Shown here: piece after piece, positions 36,063 through 44,715 of the stretch
Layout: every line of letters starts with the position of its first letter
How positions within the stretch are numbered: position 1 is the first letter of the stretch
NCBI GenBank assembly: GCA_002729015.1
Contig: PBVO01000163.1
Span: forward strand, 1-47,800
Reading direction: 5' to 3'
Source: Candidatus Poribacteria bacterium
GTDB lineage: Bacteria; Poribacteria; WGA-4E; UBA9662
Length of the DNA: 47,800 bases
The notes under the pieces: model-generated
Seen by the model: only the letters and a program-made list of their open reading frames with translations
Told to the model about the DNA's origin: nothing
Databases searched by the model: none
Program-made: the position numbers and the translations under genes

Positions 36063-36860
36063 TCAATAATTAATTCTCCTTAGTTTAGCCCATACCGTTG
36101 TCATTTTATCAGCAACTGCAACCGATAAGCTGTTGGTCTTAATTTCAAAGTTCTGTCTTGCTTCTGCTGATGTTAGACCTCGGTTATACACCCGAACTTC
36201 ATCAATCAAACCATTAAAATGTCGCATGCCGAGTGCATCACCAATATGTAATGGCTCTTTGTTTTGTGACAGATCACCTTTAACAGGTTGGTCTGCGATG
36301 GATTTGCCATCCAAGTAAAGTGATCCTTTTTTGCCATTGAAACTCAATAACACATGATGCCACGACTTATTATCGTAACTGGGTAGTCCTTGGCCACGGG
36401 TATCTTTTGGGGTCAACGTTACCGATCGAAATCCAATATCCGTCGGATTTCGAGAATCTCTAACCCACACACCATAACCAGAGTTATCTCCTAAAGACTG
36501 ACCTTTACTCACCGGTCTAGGGTATTCATTATCACCACTCTGGCCTTGTAGTAGAAACCAAAATTCGATGGTAACCTCTTTTTTCAGATCTAAGCTAGCA
36601 TGATGTGGGATTTTCACTAGATCCTTTTTGCCATCAAAGGACAAAGACTGACCAAATTTGCCTTTGACACTTTTCGGAGCGCCCTTGATGGTTCCATCAT
36701 TCTTCGACCAAATATCTTTTACAATTTTTCCCTTAATAGTTTCCTGATCAAAAGACCAAAATCCGACGAGGCCTTCTGTGACCATTTCTGGTTCGAAAGC
36801 GGTCCCCATAGATCCAACACTAACTAGTAATAAACTGTAGAGTACTAGATTTTTCATCAT
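36063..36860 (-). CDS. Secreted LamG-domain protein with conserved C-terminal tail
   Basis: A 265-residue exported protein with a signal peptide ending near TAF. One LamG domain: LVGFWSFDQETIKGKIVKDI, GKFGQSLSFDGKKDLVKIPH, VTIEFWFLLQG, SWHHVLLSFNGKKGSLYLDG and LIDEVRVYNRGLTSAEARQN. It ends SLSVAVADKMTTVWAKLRR and INY, the tail shared with the proteins at 1060, 22067 and 27735. Two ATG codons stand side by side at the start with GGAAC upstream; either is possible. A related role to the other LamG proteins, binding surface or extracellular glycan, is likely. It is isolated between gene-free DNA and a YHYH pseudogene. Confidence 0.9.
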   Translation of the reverse strand: MMKNLVLYSLLLVSVGSMGTAFEPEMVTEGLVGFWSFDQETIKGKIVKDIWSKNDGTIKGAPKSVKGKFGQSLSFDGKKDLVKIPHHASLDLKKEVTIEFWFLLQGQSGDNEYPRPVSKGQSLGDNSGYGVWVRDSRNPTDIGFRSVTLTPKDTRGQGLPSYDNKSWHHVLLSFNGKKGSLYLDGKSIADQPVKGDLSQNKEPLHIGDALGMRHFNGLIDEVRVYNRGLTSAEARQNFEIKTNSLSVAVADKMTTVWAKLRRINY

Positions 36861-37065
36861 ATTTGTTCCTGTCCAAAAATGTGGAAATACATCCTATTAT
36901 ATAATCTAAAGGGTGTCAATTAGATGATCAACACTACAGCAGGTGGAAACTAGAATATAAGGAGATGACTCTCAACCCATAAAACTGCCAATAGTTGATG
37001 AAAAAGGGATCGATTACTCTAAGTAAAATTATTTTTTCAAGTGTCGGTATGGAGAAGAACTAATA

Positions 37066-37512
37066 AACTAGTGGAGGAAAAAAAAGGGTACCAAATGGCA
37101 ACGATACCCGACGATTATCCCATACACGTTTTGCCGGAGACGGTTTGGACCATATGAATACGCTTCGCCTGCTGAATCTAGTTCGGCAATCGTAGAACTA
37201 AAAAGTTCATATGTCCTTCGATCAGGAGAAAGACCAGATGGTCCAAAAGGAACTTATGATGGTACATATGTAGAAGACTATCAATACGCGGATGACTCTG
37301 GGGACTTGGATCAATGTAATGGGCGTATAGGTGTCACGCCAGAATATCCGAATGGCACTTATTATTACGTTGCAACTCTGGATTGGCCCTATTTAGGTCG
37401 ATATTTCAGGGGAAGGATTGCCAAATCTTTTGTCTCAAAATCTGGTATTGGAGGATCGAGGCCTAGACCCCCGAGAGATAGGCCTCGACCTCCGATGGGA
37501 GCTGAAAATTGA
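37066..37512 (+). pseudogene. Truncated and frameshifted YHYH-domain protein
   Basis: The open frame from 37066 has no start codon until deep in the domain. From about 37138 it reads FGPYEYASPAESSSAIVELK, then SSYVLRSGERPDGPKGTYDG, TYVEDYQY and CNGRIGVTPEYPNGTYYYV, which are the conserved C-terminal blocks of YHYH proteins, ending in a Pro/Arg-rich tail (GSRPRPPRDRPRPPMGAEN). Just upstream, in another frame, SHTRFAGDG (37118-37144) is the preceding conserved block, so a small deletion with a frame change separates the two. The N-terminal half, including the YHYH motif itself, is missing. It is a decayed copy of a secreted protein of unknown function. Confidence 0.8.
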
Positions 37513-37751
37513 GTGAAGAAAAGGTTTCTACCTTGACAGATTGGAAGAACTCGTCTTTTTTTGTGCCTGTAAATACCTTATTCTTTCAGAATCTCAGACA
37601 AGAAGAATCACGTAAAGAAGCTTTACACACAATAGTAGAAAGGATTCAGGCCTACCCTGACAGGAAGATGTGATTTTTTGTGCTTACTCTTAGCTATCAA
37701 TTTATTATTAAGAATCGAATTTTAAAAGTTATCAGGTAGAAACAAGTGAAA

Positions 37752-37946
37752 CTAGTGGCTGTAATTCCTACTGCCTTTGATATGTTTCGGGAGATATGGG
37801 CAATTCTGGCACCTATTTCCACAACATTTACCTTGAGAAATTAGAACTTCTCTTTTTAAGGGTGGGTATGCGAGGGTTGCTTTGGAGTCTTGCTGTGCTA
37901 AATCTCGGTTGTCTTTTCGGGTGCTTTTAACTTTTGCTGTTTTCAT
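37752..37946 (-). CDS. Small Cys-rich protein with a CCGNxCxxCPY motif
   Basis: A 64-residue protein, basic at its N-terminus and ending with KCCGNRCQNCPYLPKHIKG. The four-cysteine cluster C-C-G-N-x-C-x2-C-P-Y recurs in a family of short conserved bacterial proteins (DUF5522-like), where it may bind a metal or iron-sulfur cluster; this is by memory of the motif. No signal peptide. The ATG at 37946 has only a weak upstream site. It is isolated on the minus strand between the YHYH pseudogene and a gene-free gap, so there is no neighbour to suggest a function. Confidence 0.6.
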   Translation of the reverse strand: MKTAKVKSTRKDNRDLAQQDSKATLAYPPLKREVLISQGKCCGNRCQNCPYLPKHIKGSRNYSH

Positions 37947-38349
37947 TTTTTCAGGTTCAGAATTAAACCAGATTGCATGGCGTATTCCACTGGTTAACAG
38001 AGGTTATGAATTTAGTTTAAGATGGTAGGTCAGTTATCCTACAGCTGCACAGAACTGGTGGGCAAAAAAGAAGGTGAGTCAGAGGCGTTGACCCACCTTA
38101 CAAAATGAAGTTTTGAAGATGCTATTGTTATCGTCTAATTTGGCCATAACTTGAGTCCAGAAACAAAAAAGCGAGCCTCTTATTATCTCATCTTCCATTC
38201 TCTTCACTAACTTCTCGTGTAAGGTCAGTGCCTGAAGACACTTCCTCCAACTCTTATTTTAGATTATTAGTACCTTTATTTATGCAATGATTTGATTCAT
38301 CACTTCAGAATCACCATCTTTCTAGTGTTTGTAATTGCTAGCCTCATCG
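37947..38349. other. Gene-free gap, 403 bp
   Basis: Spacer between the small Cys-rich gene (5' end) and the fourth PhyH gene (3' end), both minus strand. It contains a terminator hairpin at 38063-38099, listed separately. Nothing else recognised. Confidence 0.5.
38063..38099 (-). terminator. Rho-independent terminator, minus strand
   Basis: AAGGTGAGTCA at 38071-38081 pairs with TGACCCACCTT at 38089-38099 over 11 bp with one mismatch and a 7-nt loop. On the minus strand the stem is followed by CTTTTTTG, a good T tract. It lies 250 nt after the fourth PhyH gene and before the Cys-rich gene. Confidence 0.55.
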
Positions 38350-39126
38350 CTACCTGCTTCCCCGCCGTTGATAGGCGATAGCGTAGAAGGCCATTGTTTC
38401 ACCAGTACGGTTGGGTTCGCTTCGGTGCCAAGTATAGTTGGAAAAAAAGAGTCCGTCTCCGGCCGACATCTCCACCAACACTTCCTTAGTTGAATCAATT
38501 TGGTCCAGCGGGATGCGGTGCCGCCTGAAAGGTCTATACTCAACCTTTGGAGAACCACTAAACATCGGTGGATCATCATAATAAGATTCATGTTTCGTTA
38601 GGACCCAATTGGTATGACTACCCGGCATCACAGACAAAGCGATAGCATCCACTCCCACCTTATGCATCGGTATCCAACAGTTACATCCCAATTCTGGTTC
38701 GATTTTCCAATACCAGGAATCCTGATGGAAAAAGCTTCGTCCTCCCTGCTCAGTCTGAATCCATCCGTGCTTGACACCAACCTGATCTGTAAATAATTCT
38801 ACTTCACCATCTAGCAGAATAGCCATGAACTGACCAAGATTGGAGTGTTCCGCTACTGCAGCAAACACGGATTCTTCTAGGCTTGGTCGTTGAATGCCTT
38901 GGGCCAATGGATGACCTGAAACTGAACAATATTCCGTTGGGTTAAGAACCTGAAAGCGCTCGCTCGGCCAATCCGGTGGATGGTCAATAATTTCTTGGAC
39001 CCTTTTCCAAGCCGCTTCCATTAGTGCTGGAGGGATTAATCCTTCTATCAAGCAAAATCCTTGTTTCCGATACTGATTAATATAATCAGTCGGCATATTT
39101 TCTCCATACAGTTTGGCTTGATTCAT
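38350..39126 (-). CDS. Phytanoyl-CoA dioxygenase (PhyH) family protein, copy 4
   Basis: A 258-residue cytoplasmic Fe(II)/2-oxoglutarate oxygenase. It opens with INQYRKQGFCLIEGLIPPAL, typical of the family. The triad is H134-x-D136 (SFFHQDSWYW) with distal H234 in NYTWHRSEPNRTG and R240 as the likely co-substrate ligand; AIALSVMPGSH is the middle strand. The start at 39126 has GAGATAAATT upstream; M11 is an alternative. The gene is relatively GC-rich (about half in one counted line). It is divergent from the endonuclease-family gene. Substrate unknown. Confidence 0.9.
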   Translation of the reverse strand: MNQAKLYGENMPTDYINQYRKQGFCLIEGLIPPALMEAAWKRVQEIIDHPPDWPSERFQVLNPTEYCSVSGHPLAQGIQRPSLEESVFAAVAEHSNLGQFMAILLDGEVELFTDQVGVKHGWIQTEQGGRSFFHQDSWYWKIEPELGCNCWIPMHKVGVDAIALSVMPGSHTNWVLTKHESYYDDPPMFSGSPKVEYRPFRRHRIPLDQIDSTKEVLVEMSAGDGLFFSNYTWHRSEPNRTGETMAFYAIAYQRRGSR

Positions 39127-39388
39127 AATTTATCTCACTTTTTAATGGCTAACTATTTGAGTCAGGACAACCTGTGGCCTCGCACCTAAACTAGTTATGG
39201 GATCTTTGACTACAGGTTCAAATCGATCCAACGATTCTAGACTAACGAAAAATCGAGTAGATTCTTTACCCAATATCATGATCATGTTAACCTATCCTAA
39301 CTGAGGATAATGGTTTCTTTTCAGTAATAGAGTCTCAGTTCAATAGGCAATCTGAGTCTAGGTTAATAATTCTTTGGAAATAAACGTA

Positions 39389-40318
39389 ATGAAATTTCTC
39401 TTCCTTCTACTTTCTCTTGCCTTAGTTTTCATATCAACTGTATTTTCAGAAATAACATCCAATTTGTCACACGAAACGATTATGCTGAATCTAAAAAAAA
39501 CGACTGAAAATTATCCATTGAAAGTAATGAGTTTTAATATCCGTTATAGTAACCCCCGAGATGGATTTAATGCATGGAACCATAGGAAGAAAATGGTACA
39601 AAGCATGATTCTTTTTCACCAAGCTGATCTAATTGGGGTTCAAGAGGCACTCAATGAACAAATGAACGATTTATTCATTTTACTCCAAAATTATCGTTCG
39701 GTTGGTGTTGGGCGAAACGACGGTGCAACCAAAGGTGAATATTGTGGAATTTTCTACAATTTAAATCGTTTAAGAGTATTACAACATAACACAATATGGT
39801 TATCCGAAACACCTGAGGAGCCCAGTTCGGGTTGGGATGCCAGTTTGAATCGGATAGTAACTTGGGCTAAATTTCAAGATATATATACTAGTCAAATTTT
39901 TTTCCACTTCAACACTCACTTTGATCATAGAGGTAAAATAGCTCGACAAAAGAGTGCAGAATTAATTCTTTCGACTATTACAAAGTTAAACACAGAAAAA
40001 CGACCTGTTCTGGTAACAGGAGACTTTAACGCACGACCAGATTCTGTACCTTATCAGATTTTGACGAGAAGCGAAAACCTTGAGCCCGTCAAAGATGCTA
40101 GACTGTTTTCAATGCAACCCCCTCATGGACCTGAGGGGACATGGAGTGGATTTAGTTTCCCAGGAGAACCTGAAAAAAGGATCGATTATATTTTTATTAA
40201 GCATAACATTCGTGTCTTACGATTTGGAACATTAAGCGAATCTTGGGCAGGCCGATTCCCTTCGGACCATTTACCGGTCTTTGCCGAAGTAGTGCTTGAT
40301 ATGATTTCTAGTAAGTAA
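39389..40318 (+). CDS. Secreted endonuclease/exonuclease/phosphatase family protein
   Basis: A protein of about 309 residues with a signal peptide (MKFLFLLLSLALVFISTVFS). The EEP fold is complete: KVMSFNIRYSNPRDGFNAW with the first Asn, LIGVQEAL with the metal Glu, NTHFDHRGKIARQKSAELI, VLVTGDFNARPDS with D-x-N, IDYIFIK and SDHLPVFAEV with the final Asp-His. Secreted members of this kind act on nucleic acid, sphingomyelin or sugar/inositol phosphates; which one cannot be told. I prefer the ATG at 39389 over an upstream TTG at 39374 because the signal peptide then begins correctly. A hairpin overlaps its stop codon. Confidence 0.9.
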   Translation: MKFLFLLLSLALVFISTVFSEITSNLSHETIMLNLKKTTENYPLKVMSFNIRYSNPRDGFNAWNHRKKMVQSMILFHQADLIGVQEALNEQMNDLFILLQNYRSVGVGRNDGATKGEYCGIFYNLNRLRVLQHNTIWLSETPEEPSSGWDASLNRIVTWAKFQDIYTSQIFFHFNTHFDHRGKIARQKSAELILSTITKLNTEKRPVLVTGDFNARPDSVPYQILTRSENLEPVKDARLFSMQPPHGPEGTWSGFSFPGEPEKRIDYIFIKHNIRVLRFGTLSESWAGRFPSDHLPVFAEVVLDMISSK

Positions 40319-40331
40319 AATTACTAGAAAT
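40304..40331 (+). terminator. Hairpin spanning the stop codon of the EEP gene
   Basis: ATTTCTAGTAA at 40304-40314 is the exact reverse complement of TTACTAGAAAT at 40321-40331, with a 6-nt loop containing the TAA stop at 40316. There is no T tract after it, so it may be a terminator or an mRNA-stabilising structure. Confidence 0.4.
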
Positions 40332-40719
40332 TAGTATATAGAGATAGACTTACTTGACGTCAAATCCTAATTCCAAACTAGCTCGATTAAAAGGCAGGCC
40401 ATTGTTCATCCACATAAAGTGAGACTTGGTAAACCTTGTCGATAACATTTGATAAGATGGATTTTTTAATCCGAAAAAGTATAAATCACAGCATGTCGCA
40501 AGTACGCTTTTGGTTTGTGTGTTTTTCTCACTATTAGGGGGTTGAGATTTAAATGATAAAAAAGTACGGTAAAAAAATGATGACTGATCTGTGTGGTTAT
40601 TGAACTTTTCTTGCATCAAACTGATGCATAAATGAATCGCCCGATTCAGGTCTATGGTTAATTTTACTATTCGATTACTCCGACGTTACCCCCCGTTAAT
40701 TGTCATGCGATTATTAGTC
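40319..40719. other. Gene-free gap, 401 bp
   Basis: Convergent region between the EEP gene (plus) and the GH8 gene (minus). Apart from the hairpin at its left end I see no terminator, repeat or coding remnant with family signal. Confidence 0.45.
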
Positions 40720-41796
40720 TTAATTTCGCAAACCAAATGTGTTTCTTGTAACCAAGAGTAGTGATAACAGACGAATACTATCCTGGTAATATTTCTCTTT
40801 TTGACTGAACTGCCATTCCTTGGCAGCCGTTGCGTCTTTGCGCTGCACAGCAAATAGGCTGCACATGTGTGGAGCAGTAAATGCTCCATCTGTCCATTCA
40901 TTTATTTCTTTTCCATCCAGACTATATCCGGCTTTAAATCTCTCATTGCAAACCTTACCAATGCCCGCGTTAAAAAATTGCAGCAGATTTTGTGCGTCTT
41001 GGTCGTTATTCTCTATCGATGCAGCGGCCAAACGCCATGGAACTCTACATGAATTATAGTACATCATTCCATCATAGTCACTTTCGAGTAAATTGGGTGG
41101 CGCTGGTTTCCATCCGTTCTCATCTTTAACCACAAAATCAGGAAAAGCCCCTTTTTCTCTCGAAATCTGTTCAAGAAGTAGGTAGTGTGTCTTTTTAACT
41201 GTATGCCAAAGTTGTCGGTCTGAAATTTGTGAAAACACATCAAAATGAGTCGGCATTATATCCGATAACCTGGTGGCATGCTGGTTAATATCCCAGTCTC
41301 CTCTTCTGAGTGAGTGATCAATTCTAATCAGAGAATCTTCGATTCCACTCAAAATTTTCTTGGCTTCCTCAATATAACTTGGACATTTCCACTCACTCCA
41401 AGCCAAGATTAATGCATAAGCAATATCAAGATCACCATCTGTCGCACAGGTAGTTGCGTTAGTTATATCGATCTTGTCGTCTATGTACCATGACGTCAAG
41501 CGTGGGTCAATTGAACTGCTAAATTGACGTCTAAAGCGATTGAGTGCATCAAAGTCATTCCTAGTATTATTGTCATGCAAGCGAGACATATAGATGGAAA
41601 TAAGCATCCCATATCCAAGTGCTTCTGAGCAGGTTGTTTGGTTGTTTTGGTAATCGATGTATGCGCCACCTTTTACTCGTCGACTGACTCGAAAATACTT
41701 GTCTTTCCAATATTTGTAATAATTCTGAATTTTGATTTTGTCAGATCTTTTTGTATTGGCCCAAGTATCCGAATAAATAAATAAACAAATAAACAT
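40720..41796 (-). CDS. Secreted glycoside hydrolase family 8
   Basis: An inverting (alpha/alpha)6-barrel glycanase of about 358 residues. The catalytic acid is E58 in TTCSEALGYGM, and the conserved acidic block TCATDGDLDIAYALILAW (D120, D122) holds the base region; RRGDWDIN, PTHFDVFS, LESDYDGMMYYNSCRVPWRL and GYSLDGKEINEW follow as in the family. GH8 enzymes cut beta-1,4-glucan, chitosan, xylan or lichenan. The start is uncertain: I take the ATG at 41796, which gives a short signal-like segment (MFICLFIYSDTWA), but a TTG at 41925 would add 43 mostly hydrophobic residues and neither has a good ribosome binding site. Same strand as the downstream-facing DUF6785-like gene at 42064, with 267 bp between this start and that gene's stop. 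Confidence 0.87.
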   Translation of the reverse strand: MFICLFIYSDTWANTKRSDKIKIQNYYKYWKDKYFRVSRRVKGGAYIDYQNNQTTCSEALGYGMLISIYMSRLHDNNTRNDFDALNRFRRQFSSSIDPRLTSWYIDDKIDITNATTCATDGDLDIAYALILAWSEWKCPSYIEEAKKILSGIEDSLIRIDHSLRRGDWDINQHATRLSDIMPTHFDVFSQISDRQLWHTVKKTHYLLLEQISREKGAFPDFVVKDENGWKPAPPNLLESDYDGMMYYNSCRVPWRLAAASIENNDQDAQNLLQFFNAGIGKVCNERFKAGYSLDGKEINEWTDGAFTAPHMCSLFAVQRKDATAAKEWQFSQKEKYYQDSIRLLSLLLVTRNTFGLRN

Positions 41797-42063
41797 TGAA
41801 GTGAAATGAATGCCGATATTCAGACAGAACCTTTCAGGTCTCAGCCAAAATCTTTGAATAATCGAAGGAAAAAACTGAAAAAAAAAATGGAAATAGCATA
41901 GGAAAAACGGTCTATTAGCTAGCAAACAGGATTCTTTGTCATTAAGTGTTTTTCAGCAAAGCGAAGAGAGCTATCAATGCATATTTAGATCGTATTTTTT
42001 AAATAAGCACTCTGAAACATTTTGATTTTATCAATACTGCACAGCACCTCTAATTTTGAAGAT

Positions 42064-43998
42064 TTAAGAAAATTTTAATCCATACGCTGTATAGACGGAT
42101 AGTGCTACTGCACGACCAAGATAATGACCAATTAGTAATCCAATAAAAAACGGAACACCTTTAGCATAGAGTCGTGGCCCTCCCCACTTCAATATTACAT
42201 GTTTCAAAATCCAAGTAATAAAAAAACCGAGATAGACAGTATACAATGTGAATGAAGAAATTATAACTAGTCCGATTGGGTGAACAGGCCACCACAAAAA
42301 CTGGTAATACATAATTGTCAGCCCCATCATAAGAAAGCCTCCAATTCCAAAATAAAACAGGCGTTGCCAGATTTGTTCTTTTCCCATTGAAGATTCAATC
42401 TGAGTTAGTATTTGTCCGTAAGTGTTAGGCCCAAATCCACGGAATAACCAAGTGTTCCAGTTTAGAGCACCTTGCCAATAGCCCGACAGAATCACTCCCC
42501 ATGGAGCAACCAGTAACCCCACACCCAAAGCTAATAAAATTACTACTGTCAGCTGGCGTCCCGAGCAACCAATCGCAGACCTTAACCTCACTGCTTCTGC
42601 ACTAAAACCAGAGACAATAGATTGAACATCACCATGCCAAGCATAAGTTAAACTCATTGAAATCATTCCCTGGTGACCAATTTGCTTAGGAGAAAACAGA
42701 TGAATACATGGATTTTGAGAAATCATTGGGGGTACGACATAAAAAATACCTGATTGACAAACCACACGAGAAATTCCGAGATAAATTAGCATCAGTAATG
42801 GCACGAAGATTAAGTTTATTTCAAGTTGAATCCCAGATTGAGTCAGCCATATGACCATAAAAACAATGCTGGTTCCAAATGTAATTATCGCACTTCTAGG
42901 CGTCATCAGCATATTTGGGTCAGCCTGAGTCTTTTTCAATGACATACAAACGAATTGCCAGAGATTTCGTCGAGCACGGTAAACAAGAAATACTACGAAA
43001 ATAATAAATGCTCCGAAAGATTGCCAAGCAATAGCTGCGTTCCCCCAGACAAACATCCCTCCAGAACCAAGGTACCATTTGCCAGTGTAAGACAACACTG
43101 AGACTTCCCCAACTTTTATCAAAAGGTATAAGAGCCATATACTAAGGAGTACGTTTTGTGGTACAAAGTAACCAACCCCAATAGCAATGAAGTTGATACA
43201 GACCGTCAGTGATGATAGACCAGGAGTCGAAAAAGGTGCACCCCAGTTGAGCGAACCAAGGTGATCTACTGGGAAAGATGGAATTTGTGGTTTTATATGA
43301 TGACCAACATCAAAAATGAAAATAGAAAAAGGAATTGAAACTCCCAACCAAAGCAATGGATTCGACCAGATGGATAATTCAAGATGTCGACTCCCTTCTG
43401 TTAGGTGTAGAACCGGTTGCATTAATGGATAGGCTAATTTTTCTTGTTCTATCCACTGTTGGCGAAAGAAGATAATCAACGTATATGAGGCTAAGATGAG
43501 AGAAATAAAGAAGGTTGACCAAACTACAAGGGGGATAATCCAATCTTGCCAAGGTAGATCGCTTCCGGATGGTAGGCCTTCATAAAACCATTGGACTGCA
43601 TGATTGGTGTCACTAATAATTAACCAATCTGGCAGGTAGGGTAGAAGCAGGTTATGCCATTCATTTTCTGGTGAATCGAAGTAACGAGGAGACACAATTG
43701 CCGCTAAAAAAAAGTAAATCAACCAGATAGAAGTTGCATTAGACACTAAACCCATAACAAAAATAACTAGTAACTCACTCTGGGTTAAACCAAGTTTGTT
43801 TTTGACATTTAGGATTAGTGCATTAATCGACATCAGTAACAGTACGGGGATAGCTGCTCCTTCCGGTAGATAGCTCCACGAAAAATTGCTGAAACCAACG
43901 CTTTCAGCATACGGAGACGCCAAATTAACAAAGATTACTACGATAACTCCAATTAGTATTGATCTGGGAGTTATCTGACTTTGGTCATTTTTTTTCAT
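42064..43998 (-). CDS. DUF6785/DUF6784-like polytopic membrane protein, paralogue 2
   Basis: A 644-residue protein with about 12-14 membrane segments and no signal peptide apart from the first helix. It shares with the other two paralogues LTQSELLVIFVMG, SPENEWHNLLLPYLPDWL, the loop RQQWIEQEKLAYPLMQPV and the end GGPRLYAKGVPFFIGLLIGHY. It is the most divergent of the three: the ITRMRAELG and HQLEGFKM motifs are replaced by ISRVVCQSG and by a His-Gln segment around IGHQGMISMSLTYAWHGDVQ. Transport of a metabolite is a guess; no function is known. Together with the GH8 gene downstream it could form a two-gene transcription unit. Confidence 0.8.
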   Translation of the reverse strand: MKKNDQSQITPRSILIGVIVVIFVNLASPYAESVGFSNFSWSYLPEGAAIPVLLLMSINALILNVKNKLGLTQSELLVIFVMGLVSNATSIWLIYFFLAAIVSPRYFDSPENEWHNLLLPYLPDWLIISDTNHAVQWFYEGLPSGSDLPWQDWIIPLVVWSTFFISLILASYTLIIFFRQQWIEQEKLAYPLMQPVLHLTEGSRHLELSIWSNPLLWLGVSIPFSIFIFDVGHHIKPQIPSFPVDHLGSLNWGAPFSTPGLSSLTVCINFIAIGVGYFVPQNVLLSIWLLYLLIKVGEVSVLSYTGKWYLGSGGMFVWGNAAIAWQSFGAFIIFVVFLVYRARRNLWQFVCMSLKKTQADPNMLMTPRSAIITFGTSIVFMVIWLTQSGIQLEINLIFVPLLMLIYLGISRVVCQSGIFYVVPPMISQNPCIHLFSPKQIGHQGMISMSLTYAWHGDVQSIVSGFSAEAVRLRSAIGCSGRQLTVVILLALGVGLLVAPWGVILSGYWQGALNWNTWLFRGFGPNTYGQILTQIESSMGKEQIWQRLFYFGIGGFLMMGLTIMYYQFLWWPVHPIGLVIISSFTLYTVYLGFFITWILKHVILKWGGPRLYAKGVPFFIGLLIGHYLGRAVALSVYTAYGLKFS

Positions 43999-44715
43999 TT
44001 AGTAAATGGGCTTTGTAAGTCTTTGCTCCTTATAAAGAATATTCTCTTTTGGCTTCTTCTTCATTCTCGACTTCTGACTTATAAATTCTAAATCCAACAA
44101 CCATTTATCGTTTATTGTAACCTCTACTCAAGTTATAGCTTAATAGAACAGTACTGAAGTACAGAGACCTTCTATCGTCCAATGTTTTGGTATAAAACCC
44201 TCTAGAGTAATCTTAATGACCCACACGATCCACATATAACTACTTGTTCATGATTTCATCTTTGGGGCAACCTGATGGATGTCAAATCTATCGCTTGTGG
44301 TAGATCCTGTCTGCATGTGGGGAGATTTCAGATTAAACCTGATCATCTCTCTGCATTCAGTACTGTTCTATTAAGCTAAAAAATTTCGGACGATGGATTG
44401 ATTCAACACGAGATATGTTCAAATTTAAACTACCATTTTATACCGATGCAGAATCAAAACAGAATAAGGCGACGAAAAAGAAGAAAACAGATTGGGAAGT
44501 GAAAAACTCAATAATACTGGGCTCTTACATCTTTATCAATTATCAGCAAGGTATTCAAAAGAAAGATGATCACAAAAATCATAAAAGTTATCTATTGTAA
44601 CTTTTTCAATCATTTGGAGGGCAAATTTGAAATAAGAAACAGCCATTATCCTTTTGCAGCCAGAAAGGATTTTCGGTGTTTTAAGACAGAATAAAAATTG
44701 ATACTAGTTTTAATA
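43999..44715. other. Gene-free stretch, 717 bp, holding a MITE-like element
   Basis: Between two DUF6785-like genes on the minus strand. It contains the 243-bp inverted-repeat element at 44136-44378. A 61-codon plus-strand frame at 44415-44600 is Lys-rich, has no family signal and is not called. The promoter of the gene starting at 43998 should lie between it and the element. Confidence 0.55.
44136..44378. mobile_element. MITE-like non-coding element with 23-bp perfect terminal inverted repeats
   Basis: Bases 44136-44158 are the exact reverse complement of 44356-44378 (23 of 23), enclosing 197 bp without coding potential. The pairing resumes inward over CAGAGA after a small offset. Both ends carry TA, so if the element proper is 44138-44376 it is flanked by TA on both sides, as expected for Tc1/mariner/IS630-mobilised MITEs. 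No transposase is encoded in the window and I see no second copy. A large regulatory stem-loop is an alternative. Confidence 0.6.

Noticed and set aside
38130..38165. Minus-strand frame reading QVMAKLDDN, similar to the VWAKLRR end of the secreted proteins
   Set aside because: The key Trp is absent, no K-[LM] block lies upstream, and the frame has no coding body; chance similarity is likely.
44415..44600. 61-codon Lys-rich plus-strand frame
   Set aside because: Composition reflects AT-rich DNA; no ribosome binding site or family signal.
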